DNA of 64,000 nucleotides from Chamaecrista fasciculata (GCA_003254925.1 QANZ01047971.1:198852-262851), one strand, 5' to 3'; counted from the first letter of the stretch, positions 47,294 to 59,445 are shown. Made by a program: numbers and translations. Notes: generated from the letters alone by a model not told the origin.

Positions 47294-47581
47294 AATCGAT
47301 TGTAATGTTCAATGAAAAAAAAAAGTAAGATTTTTAAATGTTAGAAAACAAACTTTTTAACACTAAGAAATAATACTTCATAAAGACACTTTATTTTAGA
47401 GGATCCGCTTGTGTTGTATATATATCATTACACTTAATTTGTATTGTTAATTATATAAGCTATGTGTGTATGTGTTTGTTCATTGATCTATCGGTCAAAA
47501 ATAATGTTATATGTAACATTCATCTAGTAATAATAAATTTCGCAATAATTGCATGAGGGGTGATGTATGTATAATTTATAA
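47294..47581. other. P450 3' flank
   Basis: 3' UTR and AT-rich sequence; no other feature seen. Confidence 0.5.
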
Positions 47582-47852
47582 TCATCAAAACGAGTCCATT
47601 CTAGTGAGTTGGTTTGTTTAACTCGTTAAATTGGTCAAACGAGTTAATAAAATTTAGTTCACCAAAAATTCTAGTTCGTGTCAATTGGCTCACTTAATTC
47701 GCAACTCGCAATCACGGACGGAGCCAGAAAATTTGACTAGGGGGCCAGAGTTTTCTTTTAAACACTATCATATATATATATATATATAAATGAATATATA
47801 TTATATTATATTATACATATTAAATATAAAAATTTAATTAAATAATAATAGA

Positions 47853-48121
47853 GTAAACTAATAATTAATTTGGTCCCTAAAAGATTAAAATGTACAATTT
47901 AGTCCCTGAAAGATTAAAACGGTATAGTTTTTAGTCTCTGAAAGATTAAAACAGTATGCTATTTTAGTCTATGAAAAAAAACTGATTAATATACCATTTT
48001 GATCTTTCAGGGACTACATTGTACATTTCAATCTTTTTAAGGATCGAGTTGTCAGCTCAATGATCTTTCAAGGACCAAATTATTAGTTTTTTTGTTAACA
48101 ACGACCAATTATTAGTTTACT
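47853..48121. mobile_element. short TIR element with 'ggtccctgaaagatt' subrepeats
   Basis: Left end GTAAACTAATAATTAATTTG, right end ...CCAATTATTAGTTTAC. Internal phrases 'tttagtccctgaaagattaa' and 'gatctttcagggactacatt' are mutually inverted. Confidence 0.5.
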
Positions 48122-48471
48122 TCAATAAGATTATGTATAATATTAATATCATCAAAACATTAAATACAAAAGTAGTATTAAATTGTATAAATAGAAGGCC
48201 AAAGTCCTATTTTGGTCCCCCAGTTATGCTCCTTGTTCCAAATAGGTCCCCCAGTTATTTTTTGTTCCATATTGGTCCCCCAGTTATGCAAAACTTGAAA
48301 AAGTTGGTCCCTCTAACGTTTTCCATCCATTTTTCCGTTAAAAAAAAGGAAAAATAAACTTTCATCCCCAAAATTTTTATTTTTTTATATTAAGGTCCTT
48401 TTCTTTTTATAATAGGATCAAAACATAAGAAAATGAAGTAAATTAAGATTTTAAGTGAATTTACCCAAAAA

Positions 48472-48708
48472 NNNNNNNNNNNNNNNNNNNNNNNNNNNNN
48501 NNNNNNNNNNNNNNNNNNNNNNNNNNNNNNNNNNNNNNNNNNNNNNNNNNNNNNNNNNNNNNNNNNNNNNNNNNNNNNNNNNNNNNNNNNNNNNNNNNNN
48601 NNNNNNNNNNNNNNNNNNNNNNNNNNNNNNNNNNNNNNNNNNNNNNNNNNNNNNNNNNNNNNNNNNNNNNNNNNNNNNNNNNNNNNNNNNNNNNNNNNNN
48701 NNNNNNNN
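48472..48708. other. assembly gap (N)
   Basis: 237 Ns in the loop of a large palindrome, next to an (AG)n run (48709-48742). Confidence 0.99.

Positions 48709-48742
<34 letters not shown>
48709..48742. repeat. (AG)n microsatellite
   Basis: At least 17 AG units directly right of the gap; the true length is unknown. Confidence 0.9.
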
Positions 48743-48747
<5 letters not shown>

Positions 48748-49139
48748 GTATTTTTGGATAAATTCACTTAAAATCTTAATTTACTTTATTTTTTTATGTT
48801 TTGATCCTATTATAAAAAGAAAAGGACCTTAATATAAGAAAATAAAACTTTTGGGGATGAAAGTTTATTTTTCCTCTTTTTTTAACGAAAAAATGGATAG
48901 AAAACGTTAGATGGACCAACTTTTTCAAGTTTTGCATAATTGGGGGACCAATATGGAACAAAAAATAACTGGGGGACCTATTTGGAACAAGGAGCATAAC
49001 TGAGGGACCAAAATAGGACTTTGGCCTAAATAGAATAATCTCAAATTTGTAGATGTTTATTGAGATCTCATATTAAGTTAGTAATGTTAACATTCTCTTC
49101 TTAAACTCTCATCACTTTAAGGTTTAAGTGCTAAATTAA

Positions 49140-49463
49140 GGCCAAAGTACACTTTTAATCTTATATCTTTTACTCATATCTCAATTTGGTCTCGTATCTT
49201 TTTTTTTTGTACTTTAATTTTGGTCTCATATCTTTTGATCAGGTGTAGAATTGGTCTCATTTTTTTTGTTACATGTTTGGTCACATATTTTTACAAAAAA
49301 TTTTACCGTTAGTCTCATAATATGAATCCTTTTGTAATGATATGAAACTAATTTTGCACGTTGATTAAAAGATATGAGATCAAAATTCAAAAGTGCAACA
49401 AAAAAAATACAAGACTAAATCAAGATCTAAATAAAAGATATAAGACTAAAAATATATTTTAAC
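49140..49463. mobile_element. decayed long-TIR MITE (GGCCAAAGTAC family)
   Basis: Left end GGCCAAAGTACACTTTTAAT. The arms carry 'tttggtctcatatctttt'-type phrases. The right end ('actaaaaatatattttaact') is degenerate, so the boundary is approximate. Confidence 0.55.
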
Positions 49464-49680
49464 TTTAAATATATATATTGCAATTCACCATGGCCGCGTT
49501 TATCTATTATGATTTGGTGTTTTTTTTTTCAGTAAAAGGGCCTAAAAGGCCAAACAAAACATAGAACCCACACAAAGCAGGCACCAAAACGACACAGGAA
49601 TCTAAGAAAAACGACATCAACACCCAAAACAACCTAACAAATGAATCCCTAACGTCTCTGATTTGGTGTTATTTAATCAC

Positions 49681-49715
<35 letters not shown>

Positions 49716-50078
49716 AGTTGAATGGACTCCAGTTAAATTGAATTGTTATATATATTATATTATTATATGTATATATGAATGTATGAAAAATCAGAGGGGG
49801 CCGTGATTCCTAATAGCCCCATTTTATGATATTGGTATAATTTGTTTTAATTTCCAAAAATTTTATTAAGAAAATTAATAAAAAAAAATTTTAATTTAAA
49901 AATAAAATAGGGGAAAATGAAAAAAAAATTGATGAATGATGGATTAAGTGAGCTAATTAACCCGGCTCTCGGCTCACCAAGTTGGCGAACCGGGTTGGCC
50001 AAACTTGACACATCTGAGATTTTTAGTTTGAGTGAGCCCACTTGAGTAAGTCGGGTTAGCTTGTTTTGACACCTTTAT

Positions 50079-50999
50079 TGTATATAAGTGTGTATTTTTT
50101 TTTTGGCCAGGTATATAAGTGTGTCTAATTGAGAGTCATATATATATATATAAAATATCAATTAAATTAATATTATTTATCATATATTCAAGATAAATTA
50201 CTAATTGAATTTCAGAAAATTATGTCTATACACAACATTTGAAAAATTCTTTATAAATATTTTTTATGAGCCTCATTAACAATAGTTTACTAGTATTTCA
50301 AAAATATTTTTAATGATTAAATCTCTAAAAATTGACATATTTGACGAATGAATGATGTAAGAATGATGTAACTTTTGGTAATATTATTTGGTTGTATATC
50401 CAAAGGAGAATTTGATTCTGCTGCTGATTTTGATTTTCCTTTTGGGCAACAAAAAAGATTAATTTCGCTAATATTTAAAAATGTGTCAAAGTCAATTGAT
50501 TGACCAGACCACGTGGGCATATAAAACATTATCTTCTAAATGTTCTTTGTGTTTTACTTTAAAAATATGAACAATTATTTTCTCTATCGTCGACCACCCA
50601 TTAATATCTTCAATGTTTCTAAATAACTGAATTATTAGCTAGTTTGCCAAATTGTCCTCTTAACTATATTTAATGAATATTTTTTTAACATAATGTATGT
50701 TTATGGTGTTTCCAAAGAATACGTACGAAAGCAAAACCAAAATGAGTGACTGGTGAGGTTGTTATACCTAAATTGTTCAAAATGCTTATATTAATTTGAC
50801 AATTTATTCAGCGTCTTTGATGATCATGCCATTCTATGCTTATCCTTGAAAAATCCCCTCTTTGTTTTTGTCATATAAAAGGATTTAAAACTACCATGAC
50901 TATAAAATCTTAACAGAAAAAAAAATGGAAAAATCCCCTGTAAATAATTTTTCTCCTTATTTTGTACGCACACTCATGCATGTCTCCATTCTGTTTTTT
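50079..50999. other. AT-rich intergenic DNA
   Basis: No gene or repeat boundary supported. Confidence 0.45.
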
Positions 51000-51450
51000 C
51001 TTTGGTCAAATGTTCAAATTATCCTAAATATATGTCCTTTAGTTCATTTTGGTCCTAAATATTTCAAAATATTCAAATTCATTCTAAATATTGCCATTCA
51101 GTTTCATTTTAATCTAAAACTACTGAGCGTGATCATATATATCTCGTTTTGAGTTTGAATTTGACGAGCTGAGAGCTATGTATTGCTTTTGACGGCTGCT
51201 TTTCCTATCTAGTTGGAGTCGGTAGAAAACAATGTCAAATTGAGTCTTGAAAGTGGGTCGCTTATTTTATAATCAAATAAGCAAAATTGGTGATTTCTTT
51301 CTTGTTTCAAGTTTGAATATAACAAATTAAAAAATTATGTGTTACTCTTAACAAATTTTTTTTCTGTCCAATTGATAACATCATGAAATGAGGTCAAATT
51401 GGACTCAAAAGTGGGTTTAGAACCAAAATGAACTTAATGACATATAGTTA
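51000..51450. mobile_element. MITE family A, third copy
   Basis: Shares 'aaatgttcaaattatcctaa', 'ctcgttttgagtttgaattt' and 'aaatgaggtcaaattgga' with the copies at 1719-2230 and 11560-12345. The arms are imperfect inverted repeats. Confidence 0.5.
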
Positions 51451-52331
51451 TGTTGGAGTTGCTACCTGAAAACAAGAGAAACACTAAAATAAGATAAAAC
51501 TGCTAGTAAAACAAAATGCGTGGTCTTGGGCTGAGGCACGGATATCTCGCTTTCTTTAAGGTAATTTCACGCCTCCCACAGGTTGATTTAGTCATATCAC
51601 CCGGTGCATTGAGTACTAACGCGTTACCTCCAGGATACAACAGCCTAGTACTCGCCTGTTTGATCTATCACCCTTGCACTAAGGTGATAGATAGGACTCT
51701 CACTCACACACCTTTTCTCTATCCAAATATACAAAACTAGACATAATATTTTAAGATTGAATCACTTCCTCATTTTTTCTCACGTTGCACACAAACGGCT
51801 TCCATATATATATATATATATATATATCCTCTCCTTATATTTATTCTCAACAAGCACGTATATATATCCAAAGCTAGCAAGCCGTTGGACTCATTCACTC
51901 AAAGTTATTTGTCTTTAATATTATATTTACTTCCAACGTGTATATATATATATATATATTAATTGCCTTTTACAATGCTTTTAACACCGTCATTTCACCA
52001 ATGTTTATATTAACGACATTCTCATATCAATTAAAAGAGCAACATTCATTTTGATTATAAAAACGGGTTTTAATTTTAATTATTATTATTTTATAATAAT
52101 ATCCAACAAGTTATGACCAATTTGAACATTTGATCTTTTTTCTTTAGTTATCGAGCAATTTTGTATTTTTTTCTTTATATATAGAGCGAATTAGAGATAC
52201 TTTTTGTTTATCGTCATCCATGATAATAAAGAAAAGAAGGAAGAAGAAGAACACACGATGGATTAGATAATTACAAACTCTCTCCACAATATAGTTTTAA
52301 AAATAGAAAATCTGTAAACATTTCTTTTTTC
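51451..52331. other. unassigned repeat-like segment and AT-rich DNA
   Basis: About 51470-51740 is less AT-rich ('ggtcttgggctgaggcacgg', 'gcgttacctccaggatacaa') and may be part of an LTR or other repeat, but I cannot assign it. (TA)n runs lie at about 51806-51828 and 51940-51959. No gene. Confidence 0.35.
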
Positions 52332-52817
52332 TATGTGAAGTTCTCTTAACTATTATCTATTTATACAAAACTCACTCCTCAAATGTATAATATATATTTG
52401 ACTGATATGATGTGGAACTTTAACTAATCTTAGAATTTACCCAAAATCTCCATATTGCACATAACAAATTAAATTTATTCAAGCGGAATTAAATGTCTTT
52501 GATTTTAGAACTTGCAGGTCTTCTTTCAAATTTAAACTAAGAATATAAGACTTTTTTCTATATTATGATTTATGAATGTAACCACGATTCTATTTTGTAT
52601 ATGGATTTGGTGTCTTGGAGAATAAGTAAGAGTTATATTTCGAGAACTCTGGCAGCTGCATATTTTTTTAAATATATGATAAGGCACAGTTGTATTGAGA
52701 TTTGATAGTCGTATAGTTTTCTCTTGTTTTTTTTTGGGTAGAAAATAGGGTAATTTAGATTAAATTAGAAACAGAGTACAAGCATCATAAAACAGAGCAC
52801 AAAACATAAAAACTATA
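52332..52817 (+). repeat. second copy of P450 intron segment
   Basis: Matches 45072-45564 in the same orientation with small indels ('ctgatatgatgtggaacttt', 'aattaaatgtctttgatttt', 'atggatttggtgtcttggag'). No P450 exon sequence is found beside it. Confidence 0.8.
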
Positions 52818-54352
52818 CATTTGCCGAAGCATCGTATAGTTTTCAAACTGTGATGTTTATAACTCTAAATTTTGCATCTTTATTAGTTCGAAGTTCAAAC
52901 TAGGGATTACAGACAAGTCTTTGACTTTTTATATTGGAACAATATTGGTTACAATTAGAAAAGTTATGTGAAGAACTAATTTGGACAAAAAGCTTATGAT
53001 AATAAGTCATTAATTGCTTGGTTATCAATTCATTTGATTCAAGGCGTTGCCACTAGTATACATTTGAAAAAGAGGAAATAACCTATATATAATTGTTTCA
53101 TTCAGACATCGACAATTATTATTATTAACAAAAAGCCAAGGTTCGTCCTTAATCCTTATCTCATTGATTTGCATTTTTCAAAGTCTGTAAATGGCTAAAG
53201 TCAACTTTACGCAACAATTTCAAGAGTCAGAGTAAGAAGAGTCTTAGAATTGTTATAAACCCGGGTAGATGAAAAATTAAAGTTGACCACCAATATAAAT
53301 TGTCTTCACTTCTATCATGAAAAACATTGTTAATGCAGAGATTTATCATGCCTCACAAATAATGCACGTCTATGATGAAAATGACCCATCACATAATCCT
53401 ATATTTATATGTTTCTTTGAGAGAATTCATTGAATTGAATGATATATATTGTGATCAAAGTACAGAGAGTTATATACTAAAAAACAATTAAAAAAAATAA
53501 GTGATGAAAGTGACAAGATGAGGCACTCAAATTCAAAAGGATTATTATGAGTAGATGATTGGGTAATAACTTATATGTATATCATATTAGGATGACTTGT
53601 TCAAAAACTATACCCTTTCCCTAATAAGCACTCCACTGCTATTCGATAAAGCATGTTGACAATTGCACAGCTTTTAATTTGTAGGCCCCCTCACTCTTTA
53701 TTCTTTTTGTAGAAGTAGGCCCTCATCATTTTTATTAAACCCATTTATATAGATTATGGAAGAATTAAAGATCTCAAGAATTTAGAATATGCTTTGAGAC
53801 TAAAGTATGAATACTGAAAAATGTTATATATATTTAAAATAAAAATAAATTTAATATACTTAATCCAATTCTTTAAAATTATCCTGTATTTATAATAGGT
53901 CTTTCTTAATTAATTACCTACTAGACATTGAGAATTAGAGAAAAAAATAAAAGTAAATATTACAATTATAATTTATTATTTAAAATTATTTTTTTTATTC
54001 TCCATAAACCTCAACCAATAATATTTTTATATACACAAGGTCAATTTGGTACAGAAATTTATACCATACAATTATAAAATTTATAATAATCATTCATACG
54101 ATATAGAATTGAAAAATAGAAATATTTATATGTAATTGGGAACATGTGGATCTCATTAATAGCATTAGTATATTTTTTATGTACATACCTGCATGAAAAT
54201 TTTATTTATTTTTAATTTTAAATGTACAAATAAGTTATAAAAATTATAGTATATTTTAAAATAATAAAAAATAGTTAAACCTTAAATTGACGGCTACCTA
54301 AACCTTTTTTAGCATTTTAAATTAGTTTTATTCTTTTTTAATATATGATTTT
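52818..54352. other. AT-rich intergenic DNA
   Basis: No gene supported. Confidence 0.45.
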
Positions 54353-54353
54353 A

Positions 54354-54407
<54 letters not shown>
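54353..54407. repeat. (AAT)n microsatellite
   Basis: About 18 AAT units. An uncalled base lies 40 bp downstream at 54447. The minus-strand ORF giving a poly-Leu tract across it is an artefact. Confidence 0.9.
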
Positions 54408-54995
54408 GTCTCTAAATCAAATATATTTGAATAGACTATATATAGANACACGGTAGTGAGGAGGATTCCTTTCTGACTTGGATTGTTCGAATACGCACTC
54501 AAACAAGCCAAGAGAGGAAGAGAAATCGATTCATGGTCTCCTTTTAGTTCAACGTCCATGAGTTGAGCGAGAGGAGAAAAACTCAAGGTTTCTCTATTCT
54601 CTTTTCTCATTTAGTTTTGGTGTGAATAAAGTTTCATATGGAGTTGGATTTTGCTATGTCTTTTCGGCTATCATGCTTATTCTAGAGGAAACTCATGTTC
54701 TGTCATCATAACAAATGCATTTATAAATAAATTTCTTTAGTTCATGCTCTGCTCTTCAGTTGTCATTAGTATTGGTTTTTGGATGCTTTTTCAAGTGTGT
54801 TTGGTGTCCTAATTTTGCTGTCATGATGTGGTCATGTTTTGTTATGATTGCATACAAGATGTTTGATCAATTGCTCAAGTGAATAAAGTAAATTTAAGTT
54901 AGTTTCAATGCTTTTTCAAGTGTCTTTAGTGTCCTAAAAGTGAGATTAGGCCAAACCACAGGTACTTTTCCTGTATTTTACCCTTTATTATATTA
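54408..54995. other. unassigned region
   Basis: Mixed composition around 54450-54610 with GA-rich sequence. No domain-bearing ORF. Single N at 54447. Confidence 0.35.
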
Positions 54996-55354
54996 TGATG
55001 TTAATATAGACTACTTTGTGACGGAAATTTAGAGATAGATTTGTGACGAAAAATCAAGGATAAATTTGTGACGATAAATATTTTGCAATTTTGTGACGGA
55101 TATTCTGTCACAAATTGAACTGCATTTTTTATAATATTGATTTGGATTTGTGACGGATTTGTGACGGATTTTTTCCAAATTTTCTGTCACCAATTTAGTG
55201 ACGGAAACTACGTCCGTCACATAAATTTACTGACGCGCTTTTTAGCGTCCGACGTTGTGACGGACAAATCCGTCACTAAATCACTGTTTTGTGACGAATT
55301 TCATGATTTAGTGACGGATTTGTCCGTCACAAAATTCAATTTTTCTAGTAGTGA
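54996..55354 (-). mobile_element. CACTA (En/Spm) element end, non-autonomous
   Basis: The right end 'tttttctagtagtg' (to 55354) is the complement of CACTACTAGAAAAA, the hallmark CACTA terminus. It is preceded by many direct and inverted copies of TTTGTGACGGA / TCCGTCACAAA (from about 55015), typical subterminal repeats. The left terminus is not clear (possibly near 'gactactttgtgacgg'). No transposase. Confidence 0.7.
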
Positions 55355-55544
55355 ATATAGATCTCTTAATCTCTTTCAATCATACTTTTAAAGATATAGA
55401 AATCAAGCTTTTTAAAGGTTACTTTAAACAAAAATAGTTTAGTAGAGAAAAATGATTTCATAAAAATATCCATTGAAAGTGGAAATCTCATTTTCTTTAA
55501 AGGGAAGAAGTTTATATAAAATCATGAATAACCAAATGAGATTA
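55355..55544. other. AT-rich spacer
   Basis: Nothing recognised. Confidence 0.4.
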
Positions 55545-55962
55545 TATTAATAAGGTTAAAGTGCACTTTTGGTCCCATAACTTTGACAAAGGTTTCAATT
55601 TGGTCCCATAACTTTTTTAGTTGCAATTTGGGTCCCATAACTTTGGCAAAGGTCTCAATTTGGTCCCATAACTTCTAAAAACATCTCATCGTTGGTTCCA
55701 AGCTGATTTCCATCTGTCCCATAACTTCACCCATATTTGCCACATCATCATCCAACTCAGTATGTCAGACCATCTTTAGCGGCAAATAATGGATGGAAAT
55801 CAGTATTGGAACCAATGATGAGACGTTTTCAAAAGTTATGGGACCCAAATTGTAACAAAAAAAGTTATGGGACCAAATTGAGACCTTTGCCAAAGTTATG
55901 GGACCAAATTGAAACTTTTGCCAAAGTTATGGGACCAAAAGTGCACTTTAGCCTATTAATAA
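55545..55962. mobile_element. long-TIR MITE, perfect 9-bp duplication
   Basis: TATTAATAA at 55545-55553 and 55954-55962. The element (55554-55953) starts GGTTAAAGTGCACTTTTGGT and ends ...AAAAGTGCACTTTAGCC. The arms repeat 'tttggtcccataactttgac'. Closest to the copies at 45809-46574 and 11748-12212. Confidence 0.85.
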
Positions 55963-56221
55963 TATCGACGTGTAACATATAGCCAACAGTATAATACAAT
56001 AATAATTTGATTGATACCATTTCAACCATTGAAAATAACGTAAACATCTAATGTAAGTAGTGTCTTTATCAGTATTTAACGTCACAAAAATTATCAATTT
56101 ACGAACAACCCAAAACTTCAATGTAAACCGAGATTCAACAATCAACTCATTATTTAATCACAAGTAAAACATATTATTGGTATTTCAATTTTGTCTCTGA
56201 TCATGCATGAAGAGCGCCACT

Positions 56222-56400
56222 TCAATCCATCGAGAGCACACAGATCATCATCTCAACCCAGAGAGGAGTGCACACAACATTAGGTACCTTAACCCATTGG
56301 AAGCACACAAATCATTACCTCAACCTGAGGAGAGCGCACACAACATTACCTCAATCCATCAAATGCACATAGATCATCACCTCAAACAATTAATGATAAA
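56222..56400. repeat. minisatellite, about 65-bp unit, 2.7 copies
   Basis: Units contain 'gagagcacacagatcatcat', 'aagcacacaaatcattacct' or 'aatgcacatagatcatcacc' followed by 'gagcgcacacaacattacct'-like sequence. Copies are diverged. Confidence 0.65.
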
Positions 56401-57031
56401 GATCACACTCAATAAGTAAAGTAATCTCAATCAATATTACAACCAACACTTTACAAAAAAGAGAGCATGTTCATATCTAGAATACAATCATCTTGCCAAA
56501 CAATTCATTTTAATTTTTAAAGACTTAAAAAGAAAGTTTAAAGATAATTGAGATTTACAATTTAAAATAAGTAATAACATATATAACATGCCATTGTCGC
56601 CTTGCTGGTAGTATTTGGGAGTGTATTTCCTTACTACAATTTTCTTTACAAAAACAAAAAAGTTATTGCCATATATATATATATATTTTGGAGGAGTGGA
56701 TTTAGTAAAATATTATTTAATTTGTCGTATTTACCCTTAGACATAGACTCAAATTGTACCATGCTAGATTTTTGTATATACTATTTCATTATTTTATTTC
56801 AATTATATGTAGCTCATTATTGTATTGATATTATTACAGCCAAAAATACACTGCCTTCGTATCTCATATTATATTCTTTAGATTTAACCATATATTTTTC
56901 CAAGGTCAATCTCAAAGAATAATCGAGTTACGCTATCTAATTGTTATTTTTGATGAGAATTCTCGGTCAAATTGGGAGGCAACTTACATAAGCAGCCTTC
57001 TCATTACAATTTTTTAATAATATTTCTCTCC
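56401..57031. other. upstream region of the BBE-like gene
   Basis: AT-rich; ORFs here lack any domain. Leads into the TATA box at 57032. Confidence 0.45.
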
Positions 57032-57038
57032 TATAAAT
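57032..57038 (+). promoter_or_regulatory. TATA box of the BBE-like gene
   Basis: TATAAAT about 100 bp before the ATG, followed by a CA-rich leader. Confidence 0.55.
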
Positions 57039-57134
57039 TCCACCACAATATTGCCCTATAACGTACTCACACAACAAAATCACTTATATCCATTTCCAAA
57101 ACACATACATACACACACACAAGAAAAGAAAAAC

Positions 57135-59416
57135 ATGGGTGGTCGATCTAGAATGCTACTACCACTCTCATTACTCTCCATTTTCTTCCTTCTTCTTTCT
57201 TTTCCTTCACAAACCACAGCTTCAAAATCTTCATCATCATCATCTAACAACACTTTTATCCGTTGCCTTATAAACCATTCAAACAAATCTCACCCTATAA
57301 CCTCAGCCATTTTCACTCCTAGCAATGCCTCTTTCCCTTCCGTCCTACAAGCTTACATCCGAAACCTTCGCTTCAACAACTCCTACACCCGAAAACCCTA
57401 CCTCATCATCACGGCTTTACACGTGTCCCACGTGCAAGCCGCCGTAGTTTGCGCTCAAAAACACAACCTACAAATGAAAATCCGAAGTGGTGGCCACGAC
57501 TATGAGGGCGTGTCCTACGTGGCAGAGGTCCCCTTCTTCATCCTCGACATGTTCAATCTCCGGTCCATCCACGTGGACATCGCATCCAAGACGGCCTCGG
57601 TCCAAGCCGGCGCGATCCTCGGCGAGTTATACTACCGAATAGCTGAGAAGAGCAAAACCCTAGGGTTTCCGGCCGGAGTTTGCCCTACCGTTGGCATAGG
57701 AGGACACATAAGTGGTGGTGGGTATGGTAATATGATGAGAAAATATGGTCTTTCAGTGGATAATGTCATTGATGCCGAAATAGTGGACGTTGAAGGAAGA
57801 TTACTTGATAGAAAATCAATGGGTGAAGATTTATTTTGGGCTATTACTGGTGGTGGTGGCGGTAGTTTTGGCGTTGTTATTTCCTACAAGCTAAAATTAG
57901 TAGAAGTTCCTGAAATCGTCACTGTTTTTCAAGTTGAAAGAACACTTGAACAAAATGCAACGGATATAGTGTACAAATGGGAACACGTGGCTCCAAGCAT
58001 TGATAATGATCTCTTCATAAGGCTTATTTTTGACGTGGTGAATGTTACAACACAACAAAACGTGACAAACCCTAAAAAGACTGTTAGGGCTAAGTTCATA
58101 GCATTATTCCTTGGTGACTCCAAGAGGCTTCTTTCATTGATGAATGAGAGTTTTCCTGAATTGGGTTTGAAGGAATCGGATTGCATAGTGACGAGTTGGC
58201 TTAAATCAGTGTTGTTTTGGACGAATATTAATATTACAACACCGGTTGAGATATTGCTTGATAGGACGCCTCAATCTTTGAATTACTTGAAGAGGAAATC
58301 GGATTATGTGAAGGAAGTTATTTCAAAAGAAGGGTTGGAAGGGATATGGAAGAAGATGATTGAGTTGGAGGAAGCCATTTTGTATTTTAATCCTTATGGA
58401 GGACGCATGGCTGAGATTCCGACGTCGGAGAAGCCTTTCCCTCATCGCGCTGGGGATCTCTGGAAGGTACGTACATATTCTTCAAATGATTAGTTTATGA
58501 TGCAAAGTCGGCATTGCATGCAATTAGTAATGCGTTTCCATATATAGTTTTAATTGGTTGAAAAAGTTATCCATTTTTTTTCAACATTAAATTACTTAAA
58601 AAAAAAAGAGAATATGTCATATCACAACTCTATGCATACTCCACTTTGCATCTTAGTACTTTCTTTATTCAAAATCAAGTTAAAATATACAAAACTCTCA
58701 TGAGCTTTATATCGTACAAAATCCTTTAAAATATTTTAAAATGACGAATTGTAAAATATCTCATCTTTTAATTTTATAAAAAAAATAAATTATTAAGATT
58801 CTTATTAAAAAAATTAATATTTTTTACTACTATTAAATAAAAGAATAACCAACTTTAATTCATACACCTTTTGTGTATATGATCTCCAAGATACTTTTAT
58901 AATAAAATAAGATGTAACTTTATCTTTTACAAGATATTTTAACTTAAATAAAGATTAATTTTTGTCTCAATCGTAAAACTAATAGATTGGGATTTTTCAT
59001 ATCATATATATATATATCAATATCATAAATGTGATATAAAATTAGTAATCATTGATTAAGTGAAAGTGGATGAATAATTAATTACTTTTAATTTTCTCAT
59101 AAAAAAGGTACAATATCAAGCAAACTGGAATCGGGCGGGAAAAGAGGTAGCAGAATACTACATAAACTTGACTCGGAAACTCCATAGTTACATGACTCCA
59201 TTTGTGTCCAAGAACCCTAGAGAGGCTTTCTTCAACTATAAGGATCTTGACTTAGGTATCAACCACAATGGCAAGAACAGCTATGAAGAAGGCAAAGTCT
59301 ATGGAGTTGAGTACTTCAAGGACAATGTCTATAGGTTGGTTCAAATTAAGACTAAGGTTGATCCTCACAATTTCTTCAGGAACGAGCAAAGCATCCCAAC
59401 TCTGCCATCAAAGTAG
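57135..59416 (+). CDS. berberine-bridge-enzyme-like FAD oxidase
   Basis: Two exons, 57135-58466 and 59108-59416 (phase 0), encode 546 residues. These secreted flavoenzymes oxidise alkaloids, cannabinoids, oligosaccharides or monolignols; the substrate here is unknown. It has a signal peptide (1 to about 29, LLPLSLLSIFFLLLSF) and then an FAD-binding PCMH domain. RSGGHDYEG gives His121 and CPTVGIGGHISGGGYG gives Cys183, the two residues for bicovalent FAD. Val186 (third after the Cys) is the small gate residue linked to O2 reactivity. GGGGGSFGVVISYKLKLV follows. The C-terminal BBE domain includes YFNPYGGRM and, in exon 2, NYKDLDLG and KVDPHNFFRNEQSIP. Several N-glycosylation sequons are present. 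ATG 57135 is chosen because it starts the signal peptide; an earlier in-frame TTG is not credible. Intact. Confidence 0.95.
58467..59107 (+). other. intron of the BBE-like gene
   Basis: A 641-bp GT-AG intron, AT-rich, phase 0 between Lys444 and Val445. Many BBE-like genes lack introns, so its presence is worth noting. No insertion recognised in it. Confidence 0.9.
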
Positions 59417-59445
59417 TCACGATTAACCGAAAGAAATCGATCCAC

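Larger units (their letters stand above)
48188..49035. mobile_element. long-TIR MITE (GGCCAAAGTCC family), perfect 9-bp duplication, contains gap
   Basis: TAAATAGAA at 48188-48196 and 49027-49035 flank the element (48197-49026), which starts GGCCAAAGTCCTATTTTGGT and ends with its complement. The arms are about 275 bp and nearly perfect. The loop is an AG-repeat and a 237-base gap. Confidence 0.85.
47582..50078. mobile_element. hAT-like element split by nested insertions
   Basis: The left part (47582-47706: 'catcaaaacgagtcc', 'aactcgttaaattgg') and the right part (about 49825-50078: 'tcaccaagttggcgaaccgg', 'cttgttttgacacct') match the two halves of the intact copy at 35204-35703. About 2.1 kb of later insertions separates them. 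Confidence 0.6.

Noticed and set aside
48390..48832. 125-codon ORFs on both strands
   Set aside because: Cross the second gap and lie in palindromic MITE arms; no coding signal.
54338..54610. Minus-strand ORF with a poly-Leu tract
   Set aside because: Produced by the (AAT)n microsatellite and contains an N; not a signal peptide or membrane protein.
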